64,000 bases of DNA, taken from contig CM044961.1 of assembly GCA_024516035.1 (NCBI GenBank), forward strand, positions 11,529,229 to 11,593,228, written 5' to 3'. Under the pieces are notes generated by a model, which had not been told where the DNA came from, did not search any database, and was given only the letters and a program-made list of their open reading frames with translations. Shown here in pieces: positions 46,441 through 57,780 of the stretch (the stretch's first letter is position 1; every line of letters starts with the position of its first letter). Position numbers and translations under genes: made by a program. The DNA is from Bactericera cockerelli (Eukaryota; Arthropoda; Insecta; Hemiptera; Triozidae).

Positions 46441-46534
46441 AAACGTGTGTTAAGCCGGCTACACACGCGTACATGCGTGTATCTGGCTGGCTTTAGGCGT
46501 GTGTTCGAACTCTTGGGTACAACTTTCGACGGAC

Positions 46535-46685
46535 CTCAGTAGATGATTTTTACAGGAAGAGATGCCGGTGGTCGAGGCGGATCTTTTGAGTATAATATGT
46601 CGAGCCTCGGATAAACGAGGCCGAGTTATAACGAATTCTTTGCTAATGTATCCCGTCCTTTAAAAATCATCTACTGACCTCAAAT
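46535..46685. mobile_element. short MITE-like inverted repeat
   Basis: GACCTCAGTAGATGATTTTT and AAAAATCATCTACTGACCTC at the two ends are inverted. About 150 bp. Confidence 0.7.
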
Positions 46686-47078
46686 TTTTAATAATAATTA
46701 TAAATGCCCGCAGCACGGGTGTATAATTGTATATTTACGAGCCTAGCTCTATTTACAAACAGAAAACAAATAACATGAATACGAGTATATCACATAAGAA
46801 AGGTTTAAAAACAATCGTATCAAAATAAATTATGACAAAGATGCTTATATCAACAAGTTCTTCACCATACTAGTTGAGTTCAGGGGACGCAATCATGGAA
46901 TGATACTTTTACACCCCGCGAGGGCGGTATTCAGTTAAAGTATCATGCTAACAGAGTGATGTTCAATCACCAACAATCAACAAATGTTGTGTTGTTTTTT
47001 TTTCTAACCCTTTGCGAGGAAAATGTATTAACCCCTTGGCAAAGCCAGCTCACGCTATAAGGTCAACTCAAGTGAAAA

Positions 47079-48039
47079 TCTATATCTATAAAAGAAAGCT
47101 GTCTGTATGTGTGTATGTATGTATGTATGTATGTTCTTTATACAAATCCACACCGTTTGACCGAGAAACCTGAAATTTTGCACATAGGTCCGCTTGGATC
47201 AGGAAATTCTTCTAGGCTAGATTATATCTCCCTGAGGTTAAGCTACAATGAGTAAGGATAAAAATGGATGGGTGACGCAAAAAAAATGCACGTTTTTTGA
47301 CATAAATGACATTTTTTCTCGAAATTTGTCGCGACGACCTATCAACTCAGAGCGAGAAAGTTTTAGGCAAGGGCTTGAGCTTTCAATTGACATATCGATC
47401 GCGAATTTCTGATGAGCCGTTCTTGAGCTACGCCGGGTAAGGTAAAAAAAATGGATGGGTAACATGTAAAATATTCACGTTTTTTGACCTAAATGACATT
47501 TTTTCTCGAAATTTGAAGTGACGACCTATCAACTCAGAGCGAGAAAGTTTTAGGCAAGGGTTTAGGCTTTCATTTGACATATTGATCGCGAAATTCTGAT
47601 GAGCCATTCTTGAGCTACGCCGGGGAAGGCCAGAAAATAGATGGGCGACAAAAAATATTCAGGTTTTTTTTCAAACCTAAATGACATTTTGTGTGTGTGT
47701 GTGTGTGGTGTGTGTGTGTGTGGTGTGTGTGTGTGTATGGTGTGTGTGTGTGTGTGGTGTGTGTGTGTGTGTATGGTGTGTGTGGTGTGTGTGTGGTGTG
47801 TGTGTGTGGTGTGTGTGTATGGTGTGTGTGTATGGTGTGTGTGTGGTGTGTGTGTGTGCGTTGTGTGTGGTGTGGTATGTATGTGTGTGTGTGTGTGGTG
47901 TGTGGGTGTGTGCGTGTGTGTGGGTGTGTGTGGATGTGTGTGTGTGGATGTGTGTGTGTGGATGTGTGTGGTTGGGTGGGTGTGTGTGTGCGTTGTGTGT
48001 GTTTGATGGGCTGGCGAAGCGGCGGGTGTAACCCGCTAG
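47079..48039 (+). mobile_element. non-autonomous Helitron
   Basis: Starts TCTATATCTATAAAAGAAAG after an A (47078) and ends with the hairpin GCGGGT-GTA-ACCCGC followed by TAG, next to a T (48040). TC start, 3' hairpin, CTAG end and A/T insertion site are the Helitron marks. The interior has a direct repeat of about 180 bp (AACTCAGAGCGAGAAAGTTT, GAGCTACGCCGGG) and a 310-bp TG-rich microsatellite (47690-48003). No Rep/helicase. Confidence 0.88.
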
Positions 48040-48469
48040 TTATTTAAAAAAATCAGCAAGTTCTTACCTTTTGTTCTATATTCAGAATCTCACATAAGAG
48101 TAGTTAAGAGTTATGCCTCTCTCCGAAGAAGCGGAAGATGACCAACTTTTTCCAACATCTATGTTCTGTTTTTCTATTAAAAAAAAAAAAAAATGATCAC
48201 CACAACGGACGGCTCACTAAAGTGTTAATGTCCTTCAGAGAGAAAACTTTATTTCCCGGTAGCGTGTGGACCCCGCCCCCTCGTGGGAATTCACTTGTGA
48301 AAATTGCAAACACAATTTGTCAATTATCCTAATAAAATAATCATAAAAAAATAATATCACTCCACCGTGGTTATAAAAAATGTTGTGAAACATTTTTATT
48401 GTTTAACACGTTCAGTTCCATACAAAAATAATTCCATTTTATTATATTTTTTGCTATGTTTTAAACTGG

Positions 48470-48900
48470 GGTCTGGCTGGGGGACTATAAACAGAGAGTA
48501 GACCAGCAGTCTGGCTGGGGGACTATAAACAGGGAGTAGACCAGCAGTCTGGCTGGGGGACTATGAACAGGGAGTAGATCAGCAGTCTGGCTGGTGGACT
48601 ATAAACAGGTAGTAGACCAGCAGTCTGGCTGGGGGACTATGTTTTGTGGGACTAAATTTTGTGGTTGGATGGAAGAGCTCAAAAATTGAGAATCCTGCCA
48701 CATTAAATAAAACCAAAAAAAAAAAAAAAAAAAAAAAACTATGAACACCGAACAGGGAGTAGACCACCATTGGCTTGGTTCTGGGGGACCTTGTCAATTA
48801 TTAGCCTCCTTGTAAAGATAGTAGTAGAAGTGCTGAGTCATTCCTCCACTGTCTGGCTACCATCGTTCACGATGACGCCACTCTATGATGATGATGTTTT
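48470..48900 (+). mobile_element. family F element with tandem head
   Basis: The head unit CAGTCTGGCTGGGGGACTAT plus AACAGGGAGTAGACCAG is repeated five times at 48473-48645 (36-37 bp each). An unrelated stretch with poly-A (48646-48740) comes next, and then the usual body to CACGATGACGCCACTCTATG. Other copies carry one or two heads. Confidence 0.87.
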
Positions 48901-48904
48901 AAAC

Positions 48905-50035
48905 ATTATGTTCGTTTGCAAACTTGGCTTGGGTACAGGGTTCTAGAATTTCTAAACTAAAGTCTAGTCTCTAGGATGGATCGCATCTACCCAAGCTCAC
49001 TGTTCTCTTCCTGACCTATTCGCCTATTGCAATGAACCTGATCAATCAGGTAGCAATGAAAAGTTTGTTCTCTTATATTGAGGTATCTCTTACATATAAT
49101 AATTTAGTGGAAGGTAACCACCAGGTGAGGTTAATGCTCAAAGCATTTTCTACCACCTAACCCTGAGAGTCTTTTTATTATGTGGTCACAAACTCGAATT
49201 AATGAGGGAAAATTCATGGAAAAAAATAATGCATTGGGTGGGATTCGAAACAACGGACCCCTAGGCTACCTGGATTACCAGACTAGTGCCTTAACCACTT
49301 GACTACCAGTGCACGGTTTTCTTAAATCCAGTTTTGACTATATAATATTTGTCCGAGCGATTTCTTTGATCACGTGTCAGAAGCCATTTGACTTCTGACA
49401 TTACGACGAAAGTCCAATATGACTGTGTTATTCGTGGAACTGAACGTGTTGAAATAGGTTAGAGTGGGGTAATTTGGGGTTAGCGGAGAACGGGAAATGT
49501 TGTACCTTTACAGGGATAAATTCAATAAGATAATAACAGTAATCTGAGACGACTTTAGGAAGTGGACATCTTGAATGGTGCTATCAAACTATTAACTGCA
49601 CGGGTACAATATATTTTATGTGAAACCTCTTTTGGATTTAAAAGTTTCTTTTAAAACTTTGTCTTTTTTATTATTGATGAATTTAGTATTTCTTTAAACC
49701 AGGTGAAAACTTAGGTTTTGAACATTTGTTGTGCGTTATTACCTGTGCCCTGTATACAGGGTAGATAGGTGTGTCATTAAGGGTACTCAATGAATAGAGA
49801 CTTATTTGGTTTTATTTAGTGTGCTTCTAAATTTCCTATACTGAAAAAATCTGGTGTGAAGTCACACGACTTTCCTCATCCCTCATCCCCCAAAAATAAG
49901 TCGAATTCCGCCACTGGTGACTCAACGGTAACAGATAGCAAAAAAATTAATGCCAAATTCGTAATAAGCACCTCAGAATCATTTGATTTGATATGTTGCA
50001 ACCCCCATCTAGGATGAATAATAAAAAAGTTAGTC
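48905..50035. other. intergenic, one SINE, otherwise nothing recognised
   Basis: Family I SINE (minus) at 49100-49312: GGAAGGTAACCACCAGGTGA, TACCACCTAACCCTGAGAGT and CCACTTGACTACCAGTG. The rest has no recognisable gene. Confidence 0.6.
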
Positions 50036-50039
50036 AAAG

Positions 50040-50273
50040 CGCCCCCCCCCCCAAAATACCGGTAAATTGGAGCCGAGGTCCAAAAATTTAAAGATATCAA
50101 AAAAGTGATCAGAGTAGACCCCTATTATTTTTTGATTGTAAGAAAAAGTTGCTCTAATATTCCCTGATCCAAACGGACCTATGTTCGAAATTTCAGGTTT
50201 CTCGGTCAAACGGTGTGTATTTGTATGAAGAACATACATACACACAAACAGACAGCTTTCTTTTATAGAATGA
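50040..50273 (-). mobile_element. Helitron 5'-end fragment, minus strand
   Basis: The minus strand starts TCATTCTATAAAAGAAAGCT, then GTCTGTTTGTGTGTATG and GACCGAGAAACCTGAAATTT, TAGGTCCGTTTGGATCAGG, as in the complete copy at 47079. No matching 3' hairpin was found, so the lower boundary is open. Confidence 0.7.
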
Positions 50274-50444
50274 TATTATTGATTATGATGGAGGACTACT
50301 GAATTACATTCAACGTAGCTCCACGATGACTATCTAACTAAACCTTGTGAGTTAGTAGAATATTTTTCGGTGAACACTGAAACTGAATAGTTAAAGGATT
50401 TATATTAGCGACTGATAATTAAGTAATTATGCAATGTACAACAA

Positions 50445-50690
50445 GCCAGCGTCTATGGCACGTTGAATACACCAGTTCTCATTGTCACTAAAGTTAAGCA
50501 ACGTCCAGCGATACTAGGACTAATGGTCACCCTTCGAAAGTCAATGGGTGATCATTCAAATTCGAACCCGCATGATGCTGTCTCTTTTTAGCCCCACTCA
50601 GGCTGGGTCAATTTGAGTAGCTGGTTTGTGATTTTCCAGCGAATGGTTGAAAGCCACGTTGAACCCAAATTAAAAAAAAAAAATTATACC
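50445..50690 (+). mobile_element. 5S rRNA-headed SINE (SINE3 type), family G
   Basis: GCCAGCGTCTATGGCACGTT, GAATACACCAGTTCTC, AAGTTAAGCAACGTCCAGCG and GGACTAATGGTCACCC follow the order of 5S rRNA (GCCAACG.CCATAC.ACGCTGAATACA, AATTAAGCAGCGTCGGGCG, TTAGTAC). A body (CTCAGGCTGGGTCAATTTGA) and the end CACGTTGAACCCAAATTAAA follow. Relatives lack part of the head (10090, 36655, 37198). Confidence 0.85.
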
Positions 50691-50749
50691 TCACAAATAT
50701 TATGTAATTTGAAACCTAACGTACGATTAGGTCAGTGTTGAGACACTCG

Positions 50750-50910
50750 TATGGCCATGCGAAAAGTCCCAGGTTTGAACTCAAGAGGCGACAAAATATT
50801 TTGATTATATAGCTGTGTTAGTAAGGATTACCTTCCGGTTCACTCGTGTTGACCTATGAAAGGTATTGTGGCGCTTCTTCCCAATCAGAAGGGAGGCATG
50901 TTGATCAGTT
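50750..50910 (+). mobile_element. SINE family D, plus strand, degraded
   Basis: AAAAGTCCCAGGTTTGAACT, AAGGATTACCTTCCGGTTCA, CTCGTGTTGACCTATG and CAATCAGAAGGGAGGCATG. The same order as 31245-31440. Confidence 0.7.
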
Positions 50911-51425
50911 CACAAGTGTCTACTCTCTCTTCTATCTCTCTAGAACTCTTTCCATTTATGAACCTTTCACGTATCGTTTAGAGGGGATCGATTTCAACAA
51001 GTTATTAAAAATCCCGATCCACTATTTAGATAAAAAAATGGGATTTAAAAAGTCAGTCGAAATTTTACTTTTGGTGACTACAACAACCGGTTTTTCGTTG
51101 AATTCTTTTGAAAATCCTATATTTAATTAATTTGTGGTGGGTCAACTCTCATTGATTTATTGATACCTCAAGCCACAACCAAGAGTACAGACACCGACAA
51201 AAAGCGGTTAAATCTCCGCCGGTGGTGGTTATACTTGTTAGTCATATGTCCTTTGCACAAGGAGCCTATGTACCAAATTTCAAGTCAATAGCTAAAAGCG
51301 TTCTTGAGATATCTTATTTACAGATTTTTCCCTTTGTTTCAAACACATTATGTAACCAATTTCGTTATCTCGGTTCCAACAATGCCTTCTCATAGGTTCT
51401 CATGAATCATCACATAGGCTCACAA

Positions 51426-51660
51426 ACCATCAGGTATATAAAGAAGGAATCAACATTGCCTGAGCCAGTTTTGTTCGGTTTCTCGGAGAGTTAACATCGT
51501 CTCTCTGCTTGTCGGTTCGGTTCGGTTTTTTTTTTTATCTTCAATACCCATGTTTTAAAATATAATGTTTAAATCTCTTTTTCATTTTCTTTTAATTTTT
51601 ATTTTATTCATTTGTTAAGTGATTTTCCGTTTAAATTGCAGTCGACAGCATAGCAAATTA
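51426..51660 (+). promoter_or_regulatory. possible TATA promoter and non-coding first exon
   Basis: GGTATATAAAGAAGG (51431-51446) is followed about 30 bases on by GAGCCAGTTTTG, an Inr-like site, and at about 51658 by a donor-like TTAGG|GTGAGT. This could be the start of a gene or the LTR of a retroelement. No downstream coding exon was found. Confidence 0.25.
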
Positions 51661-51711
51661 GGGTGAGTGTTTTTATGCATGCTTAAATTATATTATCATT
51701 TACTTAAAGCC

Positions 51712-51912
51712 GGGAGACCACTGAGTGTAACATTTTGAATTTTAAATGGAAGTGTTGCGCAATGTTTCCTGATCATCCATGAAACATTGCGCAGCGTTGC
51801 CCAACATTTTGAATATAAAATGGGAAGTGTTGCAAAGCTTTACGAATTTATGTTGCTCAAAGTTTCTTAATGATCCATGAAACGTTGCGAGTCAAAATGT
51901 TACACTTAGTGA
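51712..51912. mobile_element. MITE with nested inverted repeats
   Basis: CACTGAGTGTAACATTTTG and CAAAATGTTACACTTAGTG are inverted ends. Inside, GCGCAATGTTTC and GAAACATTGCGC are inverted too. About 200 bp. Confidence 0.82.
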
Positions 51913-52186
51913 GATTCTGGTAGAACTAAAATTTTCTCTTCTTTTTTTTCATCATACCTCTAATTTTTTGTTTCACATTTTGGTGCTTTTTCCACAATCC
52001 TTTTTATTTTCAACTAAATTTTCCTATCAATAATCTCTTCTCTTGAGCCTCAAGATTTCTATTTTCTCTTAATTGGCTAGTTGTCTACCTACTATAGTTT
52101 TGAGCTGTGATGTTTTTTTTTCTCTGAATATATCAGGACCTCAGCCATTCTCTTTCTCTGTCCTATTCTAATTTACTGAACTATAC

Positions 52187-52950
52187 AGAGTGAACGAAAA
52201 GTTCCGCGACGGATTTTATTTTTTTAACGGTTTAAGATTCACATACGTGAATTTTTGCATGAAGTTCTAACACAAGTTTGCCCAATTTCTACAGGGTGTC
52301 CCAAAAGTAGTTAAACAGGTATCAACTTTCGATTTAAATAGAACATCATATTTTTTATTCGATATTTCAAAGCTACCTCAAATTTTAGACGCAATTGACC
52401 CCTAACTTGATTATTTGATTAAAACTATGAACACCGCGGAATTATGGACTTTAAAAAAAAAAAAAAAAAAAAAAATGAAGGTGTTTAAACCCAGAGTGTG
52501 ATACATCAAATCAGTGTAATTTTTCAGGCTAAATTACGTGGTAGCATTGGTTTTTTTTCCTCCGAGAATCTCGCTCGAAAGAAAATATGTAAACTCTACC
52601 AAGTGATTTAGCATGAAAAAATACACTGATTCGCTAAATCACACTCTAGGTTTTAAACACTTTTATTTCAAAGAAAGTCTATGATTCCGCGGGGTTGATC
52701 ACAGATCCGTTTTCTCAAATTATCGAGTTAGGGGTCAATTGTGTGTAGAATTGAACTTAGTTTTCAAATATTGAATAAAAAATAGGGGGTTCTACTTAGA
52801 ATCGAAAGTTGATGCTTGCTTCACTACTTTCGGGACACTTTGTAGACTTTTCGATTACGACAAAAAATGGTCAAATTTGCGTTAGAACTTTACACAAAAA
52901 TTAAAATATCTATCTTAAACCGTTGAAAAATAATCACACATTCTTTGTCC
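52187..52950. mobile_element. foldback element with about 260-bp arms
   Basis: TTTTTAACGGTTTAAGAT, GTCCCAAAAGTAGTTAAACA, CAATTGACCCCTAACTTGAT pair with AATCGAAAGTTGATGC, TCGAGTTAGGGGTCAATTG and ATCTTAAACCGTTGAAAAAT in inverse order. A short middle holds another inverted pair around AACCCAGAGTGTGAT. No open frame. Confidence 0.85.
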
Positions 52951-52959
52951 ATTTCATAA

Positions 52960-54780
52960 ATTAAACACCTTTTCTCTGTCCTTTCCTTTATTATCTATCA
53001 CACTCACTCTTATCTTATGTAACAATTCTCAGTCCTTTTCTTCTTTCATTAATATTTCTCTTTCTCCCTGGATCTATTCTCTTTTCATCAATTATCTCTC
53101 ACCTCTTCTCTTTCTCCCTGGTTCTTTTCATCAATTATCTCTCACCTCTTCTCTTTCTCTCTGGTTCTATTCTCTTTTCATCATTTATCTATCACCTATT
53201 CTCTTTCTCCCTGGTTCTATTCTTGATTGATCAATTATTTCTCACTATTATCTTTCGTCTTTGTTCTATTCTTTTGTTATATTCTTTAGTAATAAACACC
53301 CGTTTACCGGGCTTATTATTAATTTAATTACCTCTCACCAACAATCTTTCTCCGTTGTTCTATTCTTTTTTCATCAATTATCTCTCACCCATTGTATTTC
53401 TCCTTTCTTCTATTCTTCTTTCATCAATTATCTCTCACCCATTCTCTTTCTCCTTTGTTCTAATCTTCTTCCATGATTTATCTTTCACAAATTCTCTTTC
53501 TCCCTTGTTCTATTCTTCTTTCTTCAATTATCTTTCATCCATTCTCTTTCTCCCTTGTTGTATTATTCTTTCATCAGTTATCTCTCACTCATTGACTTTC
53601 TCCCTTGTTCTCATTAATTTTCTTTCATCCATTATCTTTCTCATTTTTCCTATTCATTTTTCATCAATTCTCTCAAAGATTCTTTCTCATTTGTTCTATA
53701 TTTTCCATCAATTATCTCTCACCCATTGTCTTTCTCCTTTGTTCTATTATTTCATTAATTCTCTCACCCATTCTCTTTCTCTTTTTTTCTATTCTTCTTT
53801 CATCAATTATCCGTCACCCATTCCCTTTGTTCTTTGTACTATTCTTCTTCCATGAATTATCTTTCACAAATTTTCTTTCTCCCTTGTTCTATTATTCTTT
53901 CATGCTTTTTTTTCACGTATTCTTTTGCTCCCTGGTTCTATTCTCTTTTCATCAATTATCTCTCACCTTTTTTCTTTCTTGTGGCTCTATTCTTTTGTCA
54001 TGAATTGTCTCTCACCCATTCTCTTCCTCCTTTGTTCTATGTTTTTCATCAATTATCTCTCACCCATTCTATTTCTCCTTTGTTCTATTCTTCTTTAATC
54101 AATTATCCCTCACCCGTTGTCTTTCTCCTTTGTTCTATTCTTCTTTAATCAATTATTTCTCATCCATTTTCTTACTCCTTTGTTCTATTCTTATTTCATC
54201 AAATATCTGTTACCCATTTTCTTTCTCCCTTGTTCTATTCTTCTTTAATCAATTTTATTATCTCTCACCATTCTCCTTCTCCCTTGTTCTTCTCATCAAT
54301 TATCTCTCACCTTTTCTCTTGCTCCCTTCTATTCTCTTTTCATCAGTTTTCTCCCACTCATTCTCTTTCTCCTTTGTTCTTTTCTTTTGTCATGAATTAT
54401 CTCTCACCCATTCTCTTCCTCCCGTGTTCTATTCTTTTTTCTTCAATTATCTCTCACCCATTCTCTTCCTTCCTTGTTCTATTCTTCCTTCTTCAATTAT
54501 CTCTCACCCATTAGCTTGCTCCCTTGTTCTCACTAATTTTCCCTCACTCATTATCTTTCTCATTTTTTCTATTCATTTTTCATCAATTCTCTCACAGATT
54601 CTCTTTCTCCTTTGTTCTATATTTTCCATCAATTATCTCTCACCCATTGTCTTTCTCCTTTGTTCTATTCTTCCATTAATTCTCTCACCCATTCTCTTTC
54701 TCTTTTTTTCTATTCTTCTTTCATCAATTATCTGTCACCCATTCGCTTTCTCCCTTGTTTTATTCTTTTTTTTTTTTTTT
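52960..54780. repeat. pyrimidine-rich about 50-58-bp minisatellite
   Basis: Degenerate units of TTCATCAATTATCTCTCACC, CATTCTCTTTCTCCCTTGTT and CTATTCTT. One strand is almost purely pyrimidine, so long stop-free frames rich in Ser, Phe, Leu and Pro appear in all three plus frames. They are artefacts of composition. Confidence 0.93.
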
Positions 54781-54903
54781 TTTTTTTGGCTTTCTTTAAA
54801 GTGGCTTTCTATTTTTATCAATTATCTTTCTCCCATTAAAAATATTCATTTTTGAAAACATTATATATTAAATCTGTTAAATCGCAACTGTTCAATCGCA
54901 AGT

Positions 54904-54949
54904 CAGTTCAGGTGTATCTGTTAAGACGCTAATAGATACACCTGAACTG
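54904..54949. repeat. perfect 16-bp hairpin
   Basis: CAGTTCAGGTGTATCT at 54904-54919 and AGATACACCTGAACTG at 54934-54949 pair perfectly around a 14-base loop. It marks the boundary between the pyrimidine array and the composite satellite. Confidence 0.9.
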
Positions 54950-55307
54950 AGTAATAAAAAAACAGATACTGTACTAGTGATTAGGTTTCTGGTACCTAGT
55001 GAGTGCCATGAACCTCATAATATATTATTATACGTATTATAGAAGCGATCAATCATGATTTTTTTGATATTTTTTTGTTTGTTTGTATTATTTTAACTCG
55101 CCTGCATTTTTTTGTAATTTCTTCATTTTTGTATTTTCTTCGTTTAAGATCTCGATTATGGCGAGGAAAAGTACGGCTGTAAGGTTGGAGGCTGTAGTCC
55201 TCTTCCGCATGGTTTTGTACTCTTGCATTCTTAGATTTTTTGTTTCGCATGCATTTTTTCTTCTTATGGTGAGGAAAGGTCCGGCTGTAGGGGAGGAGGA
55301 GCCCGAG

Positions 55308-55344
55308 GGTGTTGGGTTGTACTGTTAAGCTACAACCCAACACC
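55308..55344. repeat. repeated hairpin of the composite satellite
   Basis: GGTGTTGGGTTGTA / TACAACCCAACACC, a perfect 14-bp stem with a 9-base loop. Repeated at 56405-56443 and 57941-57979 (16-bp stem, loop TGTTATG) and at 59702-59738 (14-bp stem). The stem is kept in all four although the loop differs. Confidence 0.92.
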
Positions 55345-55949
55345 TATTTCAAAAGCGAACGTACAAGATAATACTAGTAACATCGCGTATTATCGCTTTT
55401 TTTTTCTTTTCTTTTTTGTCTGTTGCATTTTTGAATTATACTTTCTTGCATGCTTATGTGTTTTCTCTTCCTTATACTAACTTTTTCTTGTAGTTGTTGA
55501 ATATTGTGATTTTCCTTTTTGCATGATTTTGTACTGTTGCATTTTTAGTTTTATGTTTCAGAACTTTTTTCAAGGTGTCATGGACTGTCATGGTTTACCC
55601 ACCCAGCCCACCGAAACTACCCCGGCCAACCAGACGACTCGCCCACACCAACCACCCAGCTCACCTGGAACTCCCAGACCTGTCACCCAGCCAATCTAAC
55701 CTACACAACCCGCCCAGCCCACCTAACTTACACCGCCCATCCAGACGTCCCGCTTACCCCTACCACCCAACTCACCTCGACCCCACAGATCTCAACTAGC
55801 TAATCTAAACTAACCAGCCTACACAGACCTCCCATATGCACTCTCCACCCAATCCACCCTATCAAGTTGATTATTGAACTTGTGTTTTTTTTACATGATT
55901 TTGTAGTGTTCCATGCTAAGTTTTTTCAGATTTATTTCCAACATACTGA

Positions 55950-56230
55950 GTCAGGTATTAAGTGCAATACAGTAAAGATACTATACAAGCGATCAGGTCA
56001 GGTATTGAGTGTGATAAACAACAGATACTATACAAGCGATCAGGTCAGGTATTGAGTGTGGTAAACAACAGATACTATACAAGCGATCAGGTGTCAAGTA
56101 TTGAGTGTCATAAACAACAGATACTATACAAGCGATTAGGTGTCAGGTATTAAGTGTGATAAAAAACAGATACTAGACAAGCGACCAGGTGTCAGGTATT
56201 GTGTGTAACAACAGATATTATACAAGCAAT
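55950..56230. repeat. 49-bp minisatellite, diverged block
   Basis: About five or six units of AAACAACAGATACTATACAA, GCGATCAGG and TCAGGTATTGAGTGT, with more substitutions than the block at 57080-57780. Confidence 0.88.
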
Positions 56231-57079
56231 TAAGCATGTTTTTTTTGCAAGATGGTTTATTTTATTTTTTTCAATTCGCATGCAAATTGTGGTTTTCCTC
56301 TTTCGCATGATTTTGTACTGTTTCATTCTTAGTTTTTTTGTATCGCATGTATTTTTTCTTCTTATGGTGAGGAAAGGTTCGGGTGTAGGGGTGGAGGAGC
56401 CCGAGGGTGTTGGGTTGTAGTGTTATGCTACAACCCAACACCCATTTTAAAAGCAATAGTACGCCACAATACTAGTTAAATCGCGTATTATCGCTTTCCT
56501 TTTTTTTTTCTTTTTTTTTGCCTGTTGCATTTTGTGTTTTTTTTTTGTTGCATGATTTTTTGTTGCATGCTTCTTTGTTTTCTCTTCCTTATAGTTCCTT
56601 TTTCTTGTAGTTGTTCAATATTATGGTTTTCCTTTTTCGCATGATTTTGTACTGTTGCAGTTGCATTCTTAGTTTTATTGTTTCAGAACTAAGTTCAGTC
56701 CAAGCAGCCCACCCAACTTACCCAGCCCTCTTCAACCACACATATAACCAGTGTACTCAACCTACACAGACCACCTCGACCGGTCCGACCACCCAACCCA
56801 CCTGGACCACCTAGACCCCCCCAGCCCACGTACACCACACAGTCACCCCGACCATCCTGTCCACCAAGTCAACCAAACCCGACTCAACCAGACCGTCCAG
56901 CCCAATAAGTTCTCAGTGAAGTTAAAGTATGTATTGAATTGATATGAAAAGTTTTTATTTATTTATTTATTTTAACTCTTCTTTTGGTTTTTAATTTATT
57001 AACTGTTTCTTTTGTATGTTGTATTTTGTGGTTTTCCTTTTTTTTGCATGATTTCGTACTTTTGCAGTCTTAGATTTTT

Positions 57080-57780
57080 TGTTTCAGATCAGGTGTCAGG
57101 TATTAAGTGTGATAAACAACAGATACTATACAAGCGATCAGGTGTCAGGTATTAAGTGTGATAAACAACAGATATTATACAAGCGATCAGGTGTCAGGTA
57201 TTAAGTGTGATAAACAACAGATACTATACAAGCGATCAGGTGTCAGGTATTAAGTGTGATAAACAACAGATATTATACAAGCGATCAGGTGTCAGGTATT
57301 AAGTGTGATAAACAACAGATACTATACAAGCGATCAGGTGTCAGGTATTAAGTGTGATAAACAACAGATACTATACAAGCGATCAGGTGTCAGGTATTAA
57401 GTGTGATAAACAACAGATATTATACAAGCGATCAGGTGTCAGGTATTAAGTGTGATAAACAACAGATACTATACAAGCGATCAGGTGTCAGGTATTAAGT
57501 GTGATAAACAACAGATATTATACAAGCGATCAGGTGTCAGGTATTAAGTGTGATAAACAACAGATACTATACAAGCGATCAGGTGTCAGGTATTAAGTGT
57601 GATAAACAACAGATATTATACAAGCGATCAGGTGTCAGGTATTAAGTGTGATAAACAACAGATACTATACAAGCGATCAGGTGTCAGGTATTAAGTGTCA
57701 TAAACAACAGATACTATATAAGCGATCAGGTGTCAGGTATTAAGTGTGTGTAACAACAGATATTATACAAGCGATTAAGC
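57080..57780. repeat. 49-bp minisatellite with 98-bp dimer order
   Basis: Fourteen units of AGGTGTCAGGTATTAAGTGT, GATAAACAACAGATACTATA, CAAGCGATC. ATACTATAC and ATATTATAC variants alternate almost regularly, so the recent amplification unit was a 98-bp dimer. No spacer variation, hence not CRISPR-like. Confidence 0.94.

Noticed and set aside
47641..48047. Cys/Val-rich frames of about 120 codons
   Set aside because: All three frames cross a TG microsatellite inside a Helitron.
53261..54855. Long plus-strand frames rich in Ser, Phe and Leu (up to 241 codons)
   Set aside because: Pyrimidine-rich minisatellite with few stops in any plus frame; no domain and no splice sites.
57080..57780. CRISPR array
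   Set aside because: Direct 49-bp repeats with no unique spacers, in a eukaryotic genome; it is a minisatellite.
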